Shown here in pieces: positions 54,627 to 64,000 of a stretch of DNA of 64,000 nt. The stretch covers positions 62,001 through 126,000 of the forward strand of contig CANQCK010000003.1 in the NCBI GenBank assembly GCA_947589185.1, given 5' to 3'. Every line of letters starts with the position of its first letter. The first letter of the stretch is position 1. The notes beneath the pieces are model-generated. The model worked only from the letters and a program-made list of their open reading frames with translations, did no database searches and was not told the origin of the DNA. The stretch is from an uncultured Clostridia bacterium. Its GTDB lineage: Bacteria; Bacillota; Clostridia; Oscillospirales; Ruminococcaceae. Position numbers and translations under genes: made by a program.

Positions 54627-55296
54627 TATTCTTATCCTCGCTTTTCAAAAAATTTAATAAATCTTTTATAGAGTTAAAATACTTTTTGATTTTATATCCA
54701 CTTAAATAAAAATCTTCATATGTTGTAAACCCTGTTAAAACCGCAAAAAAATCAACTTTTGCTTTTTGTGCGGATTCAGCATCTACTATACTATCTCCAA
54801 TATATAATGTTTCTTTTGGATTTGACTGCAATGAAATAATAGCTTTTTTTAATGGTTCTTTACTCGGCTTTGGTTTGATATTTTTATTTTCTCCTATGAT
54901 TATATCAACATATTTTTTACAATTGTTTTTTTCTATTATTTTAAGAACTGTACTTTTGTCCTTTGAGGTAACTATACCAATATTACAGTTATGATCTTTT
55001 ATCCATTTAAAAAATTCTTCAACGTAATTATACATTTTTGCATTTTTTACCATATATTTTTTTGAATATTTTATAAATTCATTTCTAAATTCATTGTAAA
55101 TTGCTATTGAGTTTATTTTACTTAACTCAAAAAAAGATTGTTTTAAGGACTTGCCTATAGTTTTTTTTATTGAATAAGGTGAAAGTTCTTTTTGACCAAT
55201 AGTCCTCAATGCTTTATTAAAGCAAATTATAATCCCATTGGAAGAATCAGCAATTGTATAATCAAAATCAAATAAAATAGTATTATAATTATCCAT
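54619..55296 (-). CDS. HAD-IA family phosphatase (phosphoglycolate-phosphatase-like)
   Basis: 225 residues with HAD motif I FDFDYTIADSS, a helical C1 cap, motif II IVTSKD, the motif III Lys in NIKPKPSKEP, and motif IV ETLYIGDSIVDAESA. A soluble phosphatase acting on a small phosphorylated metabolite. It sits upstream of, and overlaps, the 2TM-GAF gene. Within the tRNA-bracketed cassette it may make, remove or modify a ligand for the partner (inference). A clear promoter precedes it. Confidence 0.85.
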   Translation of the reverse strand: MDNYNTILFDFDYTIADSSNGIIICFNKALRTIGQKELSPYSIKKTIGKSLKQSFFELSKINSIAIYNEFRNEFIKYSKKYMVKNAKMYNYVEEFFKWIKDHNCNIGIVTSKDKSTVLKIIEKNNCKKYVDIIIGENKNIKPKPSKEPLKKAIISLQSNPKETLYIGDSIVDAESAQKAKVDFFAVLTGFTTYEDFYLSGYKIKKYFNSIKDLLNFLKSEDKNNE

Positions 55297-55356
55297 AGAT
55301 CGTCATCTCAAAAGTATTAATAGTAAATTCAAACTAATTATCTAATGTATGGAATT

Positions 55357-55385
55357 ATTATACATTATTTATTGCAGAATTACAA
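55357..55385 (-). promoter_or_regulatory. Promoter of the HAD/2TM-GAF operon
   Basis: TTGTAA, 17-bp spacer, TATAAT on the minus strand; leader about 55 nt. Confidence 0.7.
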
Positions 55386-55716
55386 GATTTTATAACAATT
55401 TTTTCGAAAAAGGTCGAAACTTTAACGTTTTGCATAAAAACAACATTTCAATTTTGTATATAATTACATTATTTGCTTTTATCTCTTCTTATCTCAACCT
55501 CATTAATTGTTATTTTTGTCTTAGACATAGTCTTGAGCCTTTTGTTGATTTTTACTTGATTTTTATACAAATCTACAACAATGGTAGAGTATCAGCAAAT
55601 ACAATTGAAAGGACATTGAGCAGATATGCATAAATCGACTAATATTTTAGAGTTTTTGGATGCTCGGAGGGAAACGGGAGGGAAATTGAATAGATTTTTA
55701 ATTTTTCCGAACAAAA
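55386..55716. other. AT-rich stretch inside the tRNA-linked cassette, no supported gene
   Basis: About 330 bp between the HAD promoter and the tRNA terminator. A 94-codon plus-strand frame is present but has no ribosome site and low-complexity, hydrophobic AT-driven content. No integrase remnant could be recognised. Confidence 0.5.
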
Positions 55717-55748
55717 GAAAAAACCCTGAAACCGTTTGATTTCAAGGC
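55717..55748 (-). terminator. Probable terminator of the tRNA-fMet transcript
   Basis: CC-c-TGAAA pairs with TTTCA-a-GG around a short loop, and the minus strand then reads TTTTTT. Confidence 0.55.
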
Positions 55749-55755
55749 TTTCAAC

Positions 55756-55832
<77 letters not shown>

Positions 55833-55958
55833 ATAATTTTTATAGACACTTTCTAATTGCATATTAATTATATCATCAGACGAAAGATTTGTCAAGTATT
55901 TTTATAAAAATAAAGAATTTTTTATGTGACTTATTTTACTTAGATATATTAGTAATCA

Positions 55959-55985
55959 AAGCGGCTGAGCATCGCTCAGCCGCTT
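55959..55985. terminator. Terminator after the GH2 gene
   Basis: The 12-bp perfect stem AAGCGGCTGAGC / GCTCAGCCGCTT with an ATC loop. The U-tract on the minus side is short (TTT), so efficiency is uncertain. Confidence 0.65.
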
Positions 55986-56047
55986 ATAATTTAATTGCCT
56001 GATTAATATTCTATTGTTCACCTCAATGTGATTTAATTAGACAACAT

Positions 56048-58792
56048 TTATCCCTTGCAGTAGTCAATTATCGACTTTATAAACTGTCTTCCTGCAGCAC
56101 ATTTTGAAAGCTTGTTAAAATCACAGTTGCAGACAACAACCTTTCCGTTACTTTTTTTGTATTCGTAAAGCATTGCCAATTGGTGGTTTCTGTCGAAATT
56201 GTCTATGGTGCGTACAATGAATTTCTTGTCTTCATAACGATTGTCAAGGATCTCACTCTTTGAGTTTTCGACAATTTCCCACCATTGTTCGGTTGAAAAT
56301 ATCTCGCTCGGAAACTGTGAAAGTGCAGGGTGAGTGTTGTCGATCAATAGACCCATAGTTCCTACAGGAAGCGGCTTGTTCATCATTTTTGATATTGAAC
56401 TGAACATAGGATAACACCAGAAATCCTGACAGTAATATCCTTGTATAAAATCGTTTTCATTTAACTTATCAAGGTCGGGTACTATTAATGCCGTTTTGCC
56501 CTTTGACAAAAGATTTTCAACCTCCGGAGAGTCAACACTGTCGAAAATATATGCCCCTGAAATATCTACGTGGTCGATAATAGGAAACAGCCAGATTTTA
56601 TATGAGTTTTGTATATCCGTTCCATCAATATTCAAGAGAAGTTCAATAGTGCGAACAGTGTCCGTTTCGGGGAGTGTTACATCAATATCGCAAATGTCAA
56701 TATAATTCTGACCGTCCGTCTGTTTTATAGTCTCACTTCCGCTTGCAATAATGTTGCCGCATGAGCATTTAAGTTCCCAGTTCAGAATTTTAGAATCAAT
56801 ACTGTAGTTTCTGTAGTACGCAATCTCTATGTGAGCTTTGAATTTGTCACCGCTCTCATAAGTGTAACTGTTAAATTTTGCAAGCAATACAGCGTCAGAA
56901 CAGAATTTTCTCCATTCCTCAGGAGAACAGATCCCCTTTTGATCCATAAATGCGTCAAGTACGCCTACTAAAGCTGTTCCCTGACCGCTGAAATCCTGAA
57001 TATCAAGAATGTGAAAACCTCCAAGCAGTCTTGAACGGAAAACTGCTTCCATTTCTTCTTTGTAGCAAGCTACAGTCAGTTTGCCGGAAGCACGGAAAAA
57101 GTCCTTCGCTAAGCGTTCAAGACCTGCGGATTTCATATGTTCTTTGAACATCTCAAAATTTTTCGGCTTGAGTGAGCCTGTATACTTTTTGATTTCATCG
57201 AAATCAGGATATGTTTCGTATTGTCCTATTTCATGAGTGATAATAGGTACATTTGGTATAAAACCTGCGTCGGCTTCGCTTGCTTTTACCGTTTTCATTG
57301 TCGTTCCGTATTGTATCTGAACCGTTCCGTCTGAGCTTTCTTTGCTTTTTCCTGTGCTGACTGTTGGGTGAATTACACTGTCATAGCACATATCTGTTGC
57401 AGGCTTTCTCGTTTGAATATGACCGAGAGGTGCGTCGCACGTTGCAAAAGAACCTCGCAAAAGTCTGTCTTTTGAAAGCCTTACGCCGCAGAAGAAATCA
57501 TCATTTTCCAAAACCTGAGGGAAAAATTGAAAATTGTTAGAACCCTGCGTGTAGAGAAATCTCTTATCATATTTCTTGAAATCGCCGATTATTTCGTTTA
57601 AGCGGGGAGGACTTCCCCAAAGTTCGTTTCCGAGCGACATCATACAATAAGAAGGATGATTGCCGTAGAACTTCATCATTCTGAATCCCTCTTCAATAAG
57701 GAATTCCTGCTCAACTTCATTATATCCTTCTTCATCTTTTGCTGCTATGGTTCCCCAAAATGGAAGCTCAGGCTCCATATAAATTCCAAGCATATCAGCG
57801 GCGATAAAAGCAGCTTCCGGCGGACAGCAGGTATGATAACGATAATGATTCATTCCGTAGTCTATAGATATGCTCATAACTCTTAGCCACTCTGCAACGT
57901 CAGTAGGCATAAAGCCAGTTTTAGGGAAAATCAAACCGTCGTGTTTTCCACGCAGGAAAGTTTTTCTGCCGTTTATTGTGAACTTGTCTTTGTCGGTCTT
58001 AAATTCACGAAGCCCTACAATAGTACTGTAAGTATCTTTTCCTATAGTCACAGAAAGATTATAAAGATAAGGGCGATATTCGTCCCACAGATAAGCGTTC
58101 TCACCCATTTGGTATATAATATCAATTTTTCCGTCTGTGTATTCATAATCACACGGAGGAATCATTTGATCGTTTTTTGCTTTCGGTCCGTCAAATCCGA
58201 CCGCTGAAACAGTCACTGTGCCGGCACTTTCACCGACTACATCAGCCTTTATGTGAAGCGTTTTTGAGTGTATATCATTTTCTACAAAGACATTTTCCAC
58301 ATAGGTTTTGTCAAAAATCTGAAGCTCTATCCTGCCGATAATGCCGTTCCAGTTTGTCTGAGTATCAGCAGAAGTAAGATGACCTCCGCCTGTTCTGTAT
58401 CCGAAATTAGCAACCCTTACGGTAACAGTATGGATACCGTCAGTTACATAATCAGTTATGTTGTAAATATGCGGAGCAACCAGGGAATCACAGCTTCCTA
58501 TTTCATTGCCGTCAATGTACAAAGTAGTTATTCTTGTACGCTCTAAAAATATAAAGGCGTTCTTACCGACTGCCTTTGAAAAATCTACCTCTTTTGAAAA
58601 CCATGCCCAGCCTTCAAAATAATAAATATCTGTTAGGTAATCTTTCTCACGCTTGTCATTGAATTTTCCCTTTTGAGCGTTTGATGTTGAGTTGGGAAGA
58701 ACAATACTGTCGCTGAACGGAGGCTTTTTGCCTTCCAGTTTTTCATCAAGCTCAAGCGACCATTTTCCGCTTAAATCAATAAACTCTATCAT
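56048..58792 (-). CDS. Glycoside hydrolase family 2 enzyme
   Basis: 914 residues with the GH2 order: sugar-binding jelly-roll domain (LSGKWSLELDEKLEGKKPPF, later FGYRTGGGHL), Ig-like domain, then the TIM barrel. MSLGNELWG carries the acid/base Glu and PIITHEIGQYETYPDF the nucleophile Glu, followed by a C-terminal beta domain. GH2 covers beta-galactosidases, glucuronidases, mannosidases and arabinosidases; the specificity is not clear. No signal peptide, so it acts on imported oligosaccharides. It has its own promoter and terminator. Probably part of plant- or host-glycan use together with the esterase elsewhere in the window. Confidence 0.9.
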   Translation of the reverse strand: MIEFIDLSGKWSLELDEKLEGKKPPFSDSIVLPNSTSNAQKGKFNDKREKDYLTDIYYFEGWAWFSKEVDFSKAVGKNAFIFLERTRITTLYIDGNEIGSCDSLVAPHIYNITDYVTDGIHTVTVRVANFGYRTGGGHLTSADTQTNWNGIIGRIELQIFDKTYVENVFVENDIHSKTLHIKADVVGESAGTVTVSAVGFDGPKAKNDQMIPPCDYEYTDGKIDIIYQMGENAYLWDEYRPYLYNLSVTIGKDTYSTIVGLREFKTDKDKFTINGRKTFLRGKHDGLIFPKTGFMPTDVAEWLRVMSISIDYGMNHYRYHTCCPPEAAFIAADMLGIYMEPELPFWGTIAAKDEEGYNEVEQEFLIEEGFRMMKFYGNHPSYCMMSLGNELWGSPPRLNEIIGDFKKYDKRFLYTQGSNNFQFFPQVLENDDFFCGVRLSKDRLLRGSFATCDAPLGHIQTRKPATDMCYDSVIHPTVSTGKSKESSDGTVQIQYGTTMKTVKASEADAGFIPNVPIITHEIGQYETYPDFDEIKKYTGSLKPKNFEMFKEHMKSAGLERLAKDFFRASGKLTVACYKEEMEAVFRSRLLGGFHILDIQDFSGQGTALVGVLDAFMDQKGICSPEEWRKFCSDAVLLAKFNSYTYESGDKFKAHIEIAYYRNYSIDSKILNWELKCSCGNIIASGSETIKQTDGQNYIDICDIDVTLPETDTVRTIELLLNIDGTDIQNSYKIWLFPIIDHVDISGAYIFDSVDSPEVENLLSKGKTALIVPDLDKLNENDFIQGYYCQDFWCYPMFSSISKMMNKPLPVGTMGLLIDNTHPALSQFPSEIFSTEQWWEIVENSKSEILDNRYEDKKFIVRTIDNFDRNHQLAMLYEYKKSNGKVVVCNCDFNKLSKCAAGRQFIKSIIDYCKG

Positions 58793-58852
58793 TGTTTCTC
58801 TCCTGTAAAAGTCTTAATTTATAACCTTAAAAATAAAAAGCATACGGGTTAT

Positions 58853-58881
58853 ATATTATCATAAATAAAAAGCAAAAGCAA
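58853..58881 (-). promoter_or_regulatory. Promoter of the GH2 gene
   Basis: TTGCTT, 17-bp spacer, TAATAT with extended TGA on the minus strand. Confidence 0.5.
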
Positions 58882-58912
58882 TACTTTTTATAAATTATTT
58901 TTAAAAGAATAA

Positions 58913-58942
58913 ACCTATCGGAATAGAATTAAACCGATAGGT
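58913..58942 (-). terminator. Terminator after dnaJ
   Basis: ACCTATCGG (58913-58921) pairs with CCGATAGGT (58934-58942); the minus strand then reads TTTATT. It closes the heat-shock operon. Confidence 0.75.
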
Positions 58943-58957
58943 AAATGTGTTTATTTA

Positions 58958-60103
58958 TTACATAAGTCTTTCTTTGATTTTTGATAAAAAGCTCTGCCTT
59001 TTTGCGTAATTCTTTTCACTTAGCAGGTTATCGAACTCATTAAGCTTTCTTACCATTTCCTTATTAAGACCTTTAGGCGTTTCAACTACAACTCTTACAT
59101 AATGGTCGCCCTTGTCGCTTCTGTTGAGCTTTTTGATCCCCTTTCCTCTAAGTCGGAAAACAGTACCTGTCTGTGTTCCTGCGGGAACTGTATATCTTAC
59201 TTTTCCGTCAACTGTAGGAACGGTTATCTCGTCGCCGAGAGTAACCTGAGCAAAAGTCAGAGGGATTTCCGTCCATACGTCGAAGCCGTCTCTTTCAAAC
59301 ACACTGTCACGTCTTACTGAAACAGTTACATTAAGATCTCCGTTAGGTCCGCCGTTGATACCTGCGTCTCCTGCACCTGCAACACGAAGCGTCTGACCGT
59401 TGTCAATACCGGCAGGGATCTCGATTTCTCTCTTTGCCGAAGTTCTTGTGCGTCCTTGACCTGAACATCTTGGGCAGGGGGAGTCTATTATTTTTCCCTG
59501 TCCCGAACATCTTGAACAAACCCTTGTTGAAGTAATTGAACCAAAAGGAGTTCTCTGCTGAACATTGACTTGTCCACGTCCTCCGCAGTCGGGGCAGGTT
59601 TTCGCTGACGTTCCGGGTTTAGCACCTGAGCCTCCGCAGTCGGGGCATCTCTCCATTCTGTTCATTCTAACTTCTATTTTCTTACCCTTGCAAGCTTCCA
59701 TAAAGTCAATGGTTACACTTGCACGAATATCCTGTCCGCGTCTTGGGGCATTAGGGTTAGCGGAGGCACGTCCTCCGCCGAATGAGCCGAAAATAGAATC
59801 GAAAATATCGCCCATATCTCCAAAACCGCCAAAGCCGCCGAAACCTCCTGCTCCTGCTCCTCCGCCGTAGCTGGGGTCAACTCCTGCGTGCCCGAACTGG
59901 TCATACTTTGCTCTTTTGTCGCTGTCCGAAAGGACTTCGTAAGCTTCGTTTACTTCTTTAAATTTTGCTTCTGCTTCTTTATCGTTAGGGTGCAAATCAG
60001 GATGATATTGTTTAGCCAGTTTTCTGTATGCTTTTTTCAGCTCATCATCAGAAGCACCTCTTGATACGCCCAGCACTTCATAATAATCTCTTTTGTCTGC
60101 CAT
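58958..60103 (-). CDS. dnaJ: Chaperone DnaJ (Hsp40)
   Basis: Co-chaperone that delivers clients to DnaK and stimulates its ATPase. The J-domain has the HPD motif in [11 protein letters not shown]; a Gly/Phe-rich region ([20 protein letters not shown]) follows; four zinc-finger CXXCXGXG repeats ([32 protein letters not shown]) lead to the C-terminal substrate domain. The length of 381 residues is type I DnaJ. The ATG at 60103 begins [12 protein letters not shown]; an ATG 12 nt upstream directly abuts the AAAGGA ribosome site and is rejected. Last gene of the hrcA operon. Confidence 0.97.
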   Translation of the reverse strand: MADKRDYYEVLGVSRGASDDELKKAYRKLAKQYHPDLHPNDKEAEAKFKEVNEAYEVLSDSDKRAKYDQFGHAGVDPSYGGGAGAGGFGGFGGFGDMGDIFDSIFGSFGGGRASANPNAPRRGQDIRASVTIDFMEACKGKKIEVRMNRMERCPDCGGSGAKPGTSAKTCPDCGGRGQVNVQQRTPFGSITSTRVCSRCSGQGKIIDSPCPRCSGQGRTRTSAKREIEIPAGIDNGQTLRVAGAGDAGINGGPNGDLNVTVSVRRDSVFERDGFDVWTEIPLTFAQVTLGDEITVPTVDGKVRYTVPAGTQTGTVFRLRGKGIKKLNRSDKGDHYVRVVVETPKGLNKEMVRKLNEFDNLLSEKNYAKRQSFLSKIKERLM

Positions 60104-60183
60104 TAATATGACCATTCCTTTCGCCGAAAATCAAAATTTTATGAGAAAGATACTAAAATCGTCCTTTCATTATTATGTAAAAT

Positions 60184-60202
60184 GGGAGAACAGCGTTCTC
60201 CC
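60184..60202. other. Hairpin in the dnaK-dnaJ gap
   Basis: GGGAGAAC-agc-GTTCTCCC, 8-bp perfect stem in the 119-bp gap between dnaK and dnaJ. Followed on the minus strand by ATTTTAC, a weak U-tract, so it may lower dnaJ expression or stabilise the dnaK mRNA end. Confidence 0.55.
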
Positions 60203-60222
60203 TTTTACTTTATTTATAAATT

Positions 60223-62070
60223 CTATTCAGCATCACTGAACTCTGCGTCTATAACGTCATCGCCGTTATCTGATGCTCCGTCAGCACCCGTATCAGGTCC
60301 TGCCTGAGCACCCTGAGCTTGCTGCGCCTGAGCGGCAGCCTGTTGGTAAACCTTTGTAGCAACGCCCTGGAATTCTGTTTCAAGCTCTTTTTGCTTAGAC
60401 TTGATAGCTTCTATATCTGTACCCTTTAAAGCCTCTTTAAGAGCGTCTATCTTTGCCTGAACAGATGATTTTTCATCTGCAGAAATCTTGTCGCCGAACT
60501 CGCCTAATGACTTTTCACACTGGAATACCATCTGATCAGCTTGATTTCTTGCATCGACCTCGTCCTTTTTCTTTTTATCTTCTGCGGCAAATGCCTCAGC
60601 CTCTTTAACAGCCTTGTCAATATCTTCCTTAGACATATTAGTTGAAGAGGTAATAGTAATGTTTTGCTCTTTTCCTGTTCCTAAGTCTTTAGCAGAAACG
60701 TGAACGATACCGTTAGCGTCTATATCAAAAGTAACTTCGATCTGAGGAATTCCTCTCGGAGCAGGTGCGATACCGTCAAGACGGAACATACCGAGCTGTT
60801 TGTTGTCCTTAGCGAATTCTCTTTCACCCTGAAGTACGTTTATATCAACTGCCGACTGGTTATCAGCTGCTGTTGAGAATATCTGCGACTTCTTTGTAGG
60901 GATAGTTGTGTTTCTCTCAATAATCTTTGTGCAAACTCCGCCCATTGTTTCAAGACCGAGTGAAAGAGGAGTAACGTCGAGCAGAAGCAATCCGTCTTTG
61001 ATGTCTCCGCCGAGAACTCCGCCCTGAATTGCTGCACCCAATGCAACGCACTCGTCAGGGTTGATACCCTTGAACGGTTCTTTGCCTATAAACTTTTGAA
61101 CAGCCTCCTGTACAGCAGGGATTCTTGAGGAACCTCCTACCATAAGTACCTTGTTGAGGTCGCCTGATGAAAGACCTGAATCTGATAATGCCTGACGGAC
61201 AGGTCCCATAGTTTTCTCAACTAAGTCAGCGGTGAGTTCATTGAATTTAGCCTGTGAAAGTGTAAGCTCCATATGCTTAGGACCAGCAGCGTCTGCTGTG
61301 ATAAACGGAAGACTGATAGATGTTGTTGCTGTTGAAGAAAGCTCGATCTTAGCCTTTTCAGCAGCCTCTTTGAGTCTCTGCATAGCCATTTTATCATTTG
61401 AAAGGTCAATACCCTCAGACGCCTTGAACTCACTTACCATCCAGTCGATAATTCTCTGGTCGAAGTCGTCTCCGCCGAGACGGTTGTTACCTGCTGTTGC
61501 CAAAACTTCAGTAACACCATCGCCCATTTCAATGATAGATACGTCGAATGTTCCTCCACCTAGGTCATATACCATAACCTTTTGGTCGCTCTCTTTATCA
61601 AGACCGTATGAAAGAGCAGCAGCAGTCGGCTCGTTTATAATTCTCTTTACGTTTAAGCCGGCAATCTGACCTGCGTCTTTTGTTGCCTGTCTCTGAGCGT
61701 CTGTGAAATAAGCAGGAACAGTAATAACTGCTTCAGTAACACTTTCGCCAAGATAAGCTTCTGCGTCAGCCTTGAGCTTTTGCAGAATCATTGCTGAAAT
61801 CTCCTGAGGAGTGTATTCCTTTCCGCCCATTTTAGCTTTATAATCAGAACCCATATGTCTCTTGATAGAAATTACAGTGTTATCGAAATTCGTAACAGCC
61901 TGTCTTTTTGCGACCTGACCTATAAGTCTGTCGCCTGTTTTTGAAACTCCTACAACTGACGGAGTAGTTCTTGCACCCTCACTGTTAGGAATTACAACTG
62001 CTTCGCCGCCCTCCATTACCGCAACGCAGGAGTTTGTTGTACCTAAGTCAATACCTATAATTTTACTCAT
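60223..62070 (-). CDS. dnaK: Chaperone DnaK (Hsp70)
   Basis: ATP-driven chaperone of 615 residues. N-terminal ATPase: [20 protein letters not shown], the phosphate motif [13 protein letters not shown], and [10 protein letters not shown]; then the substrate domain with [11 protein letters not shown] and a helical lid ending in an acidic [12 protein letters not shown]. All signature blocks are intact. AAAGGGAATG precedes the ATG. Third gene of hrcA-grpE-dnaK-dnaJ. Confidence 0.98.
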   Translation of the reverse strand: MSKIIGIDLGTTNSCVAVMEGGEAVVIPNSEGARTTPSVVGVSKTGDRLIGQVAKRQAVTNFDNTVISIKRHMGSDYKAKMGGKEYTPQEISAMILQKLKADAEAYLGESVTEAVITVPAYFTDAQRQATKDAGQIAGLNVKRIINEPTAAALSYGLDKESDQKVMVYDLGGGTFDVSIIEMGDGVTEVLATAGNNRLGGDDFDQRIIDWMVSEFKASEGIDLSNDKMAMQRLKEAAEKAKIELSSTATTSISLPFITADAAGPKHMELTLSQAKFNELTADLVEKTMGPVRQALSDSGLSSGDLNKVLMVGGSSRIPAVQEAVQKFIGKEPFKGINPDECVALGAAIQGGVLGGDIKDGLLLLDVTPLSLGLETMGGVCTKIIERNTTIPTKKSQIFSTAADNQSAVDINVLQGEREFAKDNKQLGMFRLDGIAPAPRGIPQIEVTFDIDANGIVHVSAKDLGTGKEQNITITSSTNMSKEDIDKAVKEAEAFAAEDKKKKDEVDARNQADQMVFQCEKSLGEFGDKISADEKSSVQAKIDALKEALKGTDIEAIKSKQKELETEFQGVATKVYQQAAAQAQQAQGAQAGPDTGADGASDNGDDVIDAEFSDAE

Positions 62071-62163
62071 AATAATTCATTCCCTTTCATATTGTTAATT
62101 TATTTTTATTGGTTTTTCTGCTAAGCGTTATATTTTAGCAGATAATTAATTTACTACTTTAAT

Positions 62164-62751
62164 TTAAGGATTTGCAACTACTACCATTGCATATCTTATT
62201 ATCTTGTCGCCGATTTTATAACCCTTTTGAAATACCTGTGCAACTTCATTTTCACCCAGCTTATCGTCCTCAATCTGATTTACCGCATTGGCTATATTCG
62301 GATCAAAGGTCTCTCCTAAGGGGTCAATAATTTCAACACCTAGCTTTTTAAGGACATCATAGAACTGATTAAAAATCATCTCAACGCCCGACTTGTACTT
62401 TTCATCTGATGTTTCAGCATTCAAGGCTCTTTCAAAATTATCAAATACAGGGAGAATTTCGCTTATTGTATTACCAATAGTAGTATTTGAAATATCAAGT
62501 CTTTCCTTTGCCGAACGCTTTCTGAAATTATCATATTCAGCGGCAAGACGCATATACTTATCCTTTTGCTCGTCTAATTCTTTTTGAAGCTTTTCCTCGA
62601 CAGTAGGTTCTGCTTCGTTTTCGGTTTTATTCTCTGTGTTATTATTGTCGTCATTGTCGTCAGCTGTCTTTTCACAAGGAGTATCCTCGACATCATTGTT
62701 TTCGGTTTCATCCAAAACTTCTTCTAAGTCTTTTTCATTATCGTTTGCCAT
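62164..62751 (-). CDS. grpE: Nucleotide exchange factor GrpE
   Basis: Releases ADP from DnaK. 195 residues: a highly acidic N-terminal tail (about 1-55), the long coiled-coil helix (EKLQKELDEQKDKYMRLAAE, EYDNFRKRS) and a C-terminal beta-wing ending GYKIGDKIIRYAMVVVANP. Length and domain order are typical. It starts 6 bp after hrcA with an SD AAGGGCAG within the hrcA end. Confidence 0.95.
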   Translation of the reverse strand: MANDNEKDLEEVLDETENNDVEDTPCEKTADDNDDNNNTENKTENEAEPTVEEKLQKELDEQKDKYMRLAAEYDNFRKRSAKERLDISNTTIGNTISEILPVFDNFERALNAETSDEKYKSGVEMIFNQFYDVLKKLGVEIIDPLGETFDPNIANAVNQIEDDKLGENEVAQVFQKGYKIGDKIIRYAMVVVANP

Positions 62752-62757
62752 TATTTA

Positions 62758-63822
62758 TCACTGCCCTTCGTTGTCTGTACTGTCAACATCACTAATATCC
62801 ATAACATTTTCAGAATCATATTCATTTTCTGAAATCATATCTGAAATCCTGTTGGTAAAATACTCAAGATATGGAATAAATTTTGCATAATCAATTCTCA
62901 TAGGACCTATAAGACCGATAGTGCCTGCTGGCTTTCCGCCCTTTTGGTACTGTGATGTTATTATACTTGAATTGTTGATAACAAAGCCTTCGCCCTCAGG
63001 TGAAAACATAACGTGAAGTCCCGAAAAGCTCTCGTCAAACAGTTTTGCAATCTCTTTTTTGTGATCTAGAAACTCAATTATCTCGTTTTTATCAAAATCA
63101 TCATACTTTAATAGATTTCTTTCACCTTTAAAAGAAATTTCTTTTTGGGTTATTTCCTGCGACATTTTATAAATCTCTGCGACAAGAGGCGATAGAGTCA
63201 TCATATAAGTTCCCATTGCCTCTTCAAGCTTTTTAATAAGATCGTCAGAGAGCTTATCTATTTCTATGCCCTCTAAATTCTCTCTGAGAAAGTTTGAAAA
63301 GAACTCTAACTGTTCGTTTGTAAGGTCAAACTGAAGTCTGCAAACTTTGTTCTTTATATTTCCCGACGAAGTAATAAGAAGCAGCACATACATACGTTTT
63401 CCGGTAGGGATAACTTCAACCTTTGAAATAATTGAAAATTTCGGCGTTTCGGTTGCAACTACCGTTGCACACTTTGTAAGCTCTGCCAGTGCAGTAGAAG
63501 CAGACTGAACAATAGCCTCTTCGGTCAGATCCTCTCCGCTGGGGAGCATTGACTCAATTAAATCCTTTTCCTCCTTTGTAAGAGGATCGGTTTCAATCAG
63601 TTTGTCAACATAAAATCTGTAGCCCTTATATGTCGGCACTCTGCCTGCTGAGGTGTGAGGCTGTTCTAGATAACCCTGCTTTTCAAGCTCTGCCATTTCG
63701 TTTCTTATAGTCGCCGAAGATGCCTTTATATACTTCATCATCGCCTTTGAACCTACAGGCTCGCCGGTAACTATATATTCGTCAACCACGGCTGTAAGAA
63801 TTTTTAGCTTTCGGTCGTCCAC
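62758..63822 (-). CDS. hrcA: Heat-inducible transcription repressor HrcA
   Basis: DNA-binding repressor of class I heat-shock genes; it binds CIRCE and is folded by GroEL. An N-terminal winged helix (KLKILTAVVDEYIVTGEPV, SSATIRNEMAELEKQGYL, HTSAGRVPT) leads to a GAF-like domain and C-terminal domain. The start is GTG at 63822, preceded by GGAGGT; a longer frame upstream overlaps the promoter and CIRCE and is rejected. 354 residues. It represses its own operon through the perfect CIRCE upstream. Confidence 0.95.
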   Translation of the reverse strand: MDDRKLKILTAVVDEYIVTGEPVGSKAMMKYIKASSATIRNEMAELEKQGYLEQPHTSAGRVPTYKGYRFYVDKLIETDPLTKEEKDLIESMLPSGEDLTEEAIVQSASTALAELTKCATVVATETPKFSIISKVEVIPTGKRMYVLLLITSSGNIKNKVCRLQFDLTNEQLEFFSNFLRENLEGIEIDKLSDDLIKKLEEAMGTYMMTLSPLVAEIYKMSQEITQKEISFKGERNLLKYDDFDKNEIIEFLDHKKEIAKLFDESFSGLHVMFSPEGEGFVINNSSIITSQYQKGGKPAGTIGLIGPMRIDYAKFIPYLEYFTNRISDMISENEYDSENVMDISDVDSTDNEGQ

Positions 63823-63862
63823 ATAGCCACCTCCGTAACTTATCACTTGGATCAATCGAGTG

Positions 63863-63889
63863 TTAGCACTCATTTGGCTTGAGTGCTAA
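63863..63889. promoter_or_regulatory. CIRCE operator (perfect)
   Basis: TTAGCACTC-N9-GAGTGCTAA exactly matches the consensus CIRCE inverted repeat. It overlaps the predicted transcription start, so HrcA binding blocks initiation. Confidence 0.97.
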
Positions 63890-63894
63890 GTATT

Positions 63895-63922
63895 ATTATA
63901 CCCAGTTTTTTTTCATTGTCAA
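63895..63922 (-). promoter_or_regulatory. Promoter of hrcA-grpE-dnaK-dnaJ
   Basis: TTGACA (63922-63917), 16-bp spacer, TATAAT (63900-63895) on the minus strand. CIRCE begins 5 bp past the -10. Confidence 0.85.
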
Positions 63923-64000
63923 GGGGTTTAGAAAAATTATTTTATAAAAATTATGCTGACCCGTTATTTATATTTTTGTGCATATAGACAAAAATATCCC

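Noticed and set aside
55349..55633. 94-codon plus-strand gene in the tRNA-linked segment
   Set aside because: No ribosome site, AT-driven hydrophobic composition, and overlaps the HAD promoter on the other strand.

Overview
The window looks like chromosomal DNA of a low-GC, spore-forming Clostridia, most likely a Ruminococcaceae/Oscillospirales gut bacterium. This rests on an AT-rich composition, strong Shine-Dalgarno sites, sigma-A promoters with TTGACA/TATAAT-like boxes, an hrcA-grpE-dnaK-dnaJ operon with a CIRCE operator, an alpha/beta-type small acid-soluble spore protein, a GGGtGRT/iron-sulfur scaffold pair, and BspA-type leucine-rich-repeat surface proteins. The genus is inferred from gene content; no rRNA gene is present.

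Layout. 1-3.9 kb (minus): murD, two M42 aminopeptidases and the start of an unidentified gene. 4-9.4 kb (plus): a spermidine/putrescine uptake operon potABCD followed by a divergent PRPP-synthetase-like gene. 9.4-10.7 kb (minus): a HAD phosphatase and tadA. 10.7-23.1 kb (minus): the transcription/translation core, rpoB-rpoC and then the str operon rpsL-rpsG-fusA-tuf, each with a recognisable promoter (tuf also has its own). 23.1-29.3 kb: a 102-bp tandem repeat array, a very large secreted BspA/FIVAR/Fn3 protein and a divergent XRE regulator with palindromic operators around the surface-gene promoter. 29.3-37.6 kb: a terminator-nested repeat element, a VanY-type carboxypeptidase, a spore SASP, a family-4 glycosyltransferase, a small conserved gene, an LCP cell-wall ligase, two small unknown genes and an Mrr restriction enzyme. 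37.6-48.2 kb: the GGGtGRT operon, a small LRR protein, an XRE regulator, a sialate O-acetylesterase-like enzyme, PduL, a zinc-ribbon membrane protein, an FkbM methyltransferase, a MATE exporter behind an attenuator-like leader, and a secreted C39-like peptidase. 48.2-53.6 kb: a heterodimeric ABC exporter, a second copy of the repeat element, and a lysA-type decarboxylase. 53.7-55.8 kb: a two-gene cassette (HAD phosphatase plus two-TM/GAF-like protein) bracketed by initiator tRNA-Met and a copy of that tRNA's 3' end. 55.9-64 kb: a GH2 glycosidase and the heat-shock operon.

Most notable observations. (1) A non-coding, multi-hairpin repeat element occurs twice (about 29490-29858 and, inverted, 51936-52193). 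In both places it lies between two copies of a locus-specific 27-29 bp hairpin that resembles the upstream gene's terminator stem, and only the distal copy keeps the T-tract. This looks like an element that targets transcription terminators and duplicates the hairpin on insertion. (2) The HAD/2TM-GAF cassette sits between att-like repeats at tRNA-fMet. (3) The MATE gene leader has its own promoter, a tiny uORF and an intrinsic terminator. (4) The GGGtGRT operon has a perfect palindrome at the predicted transcription start. All functional assignments come from reading motifs by eye, with no database search.
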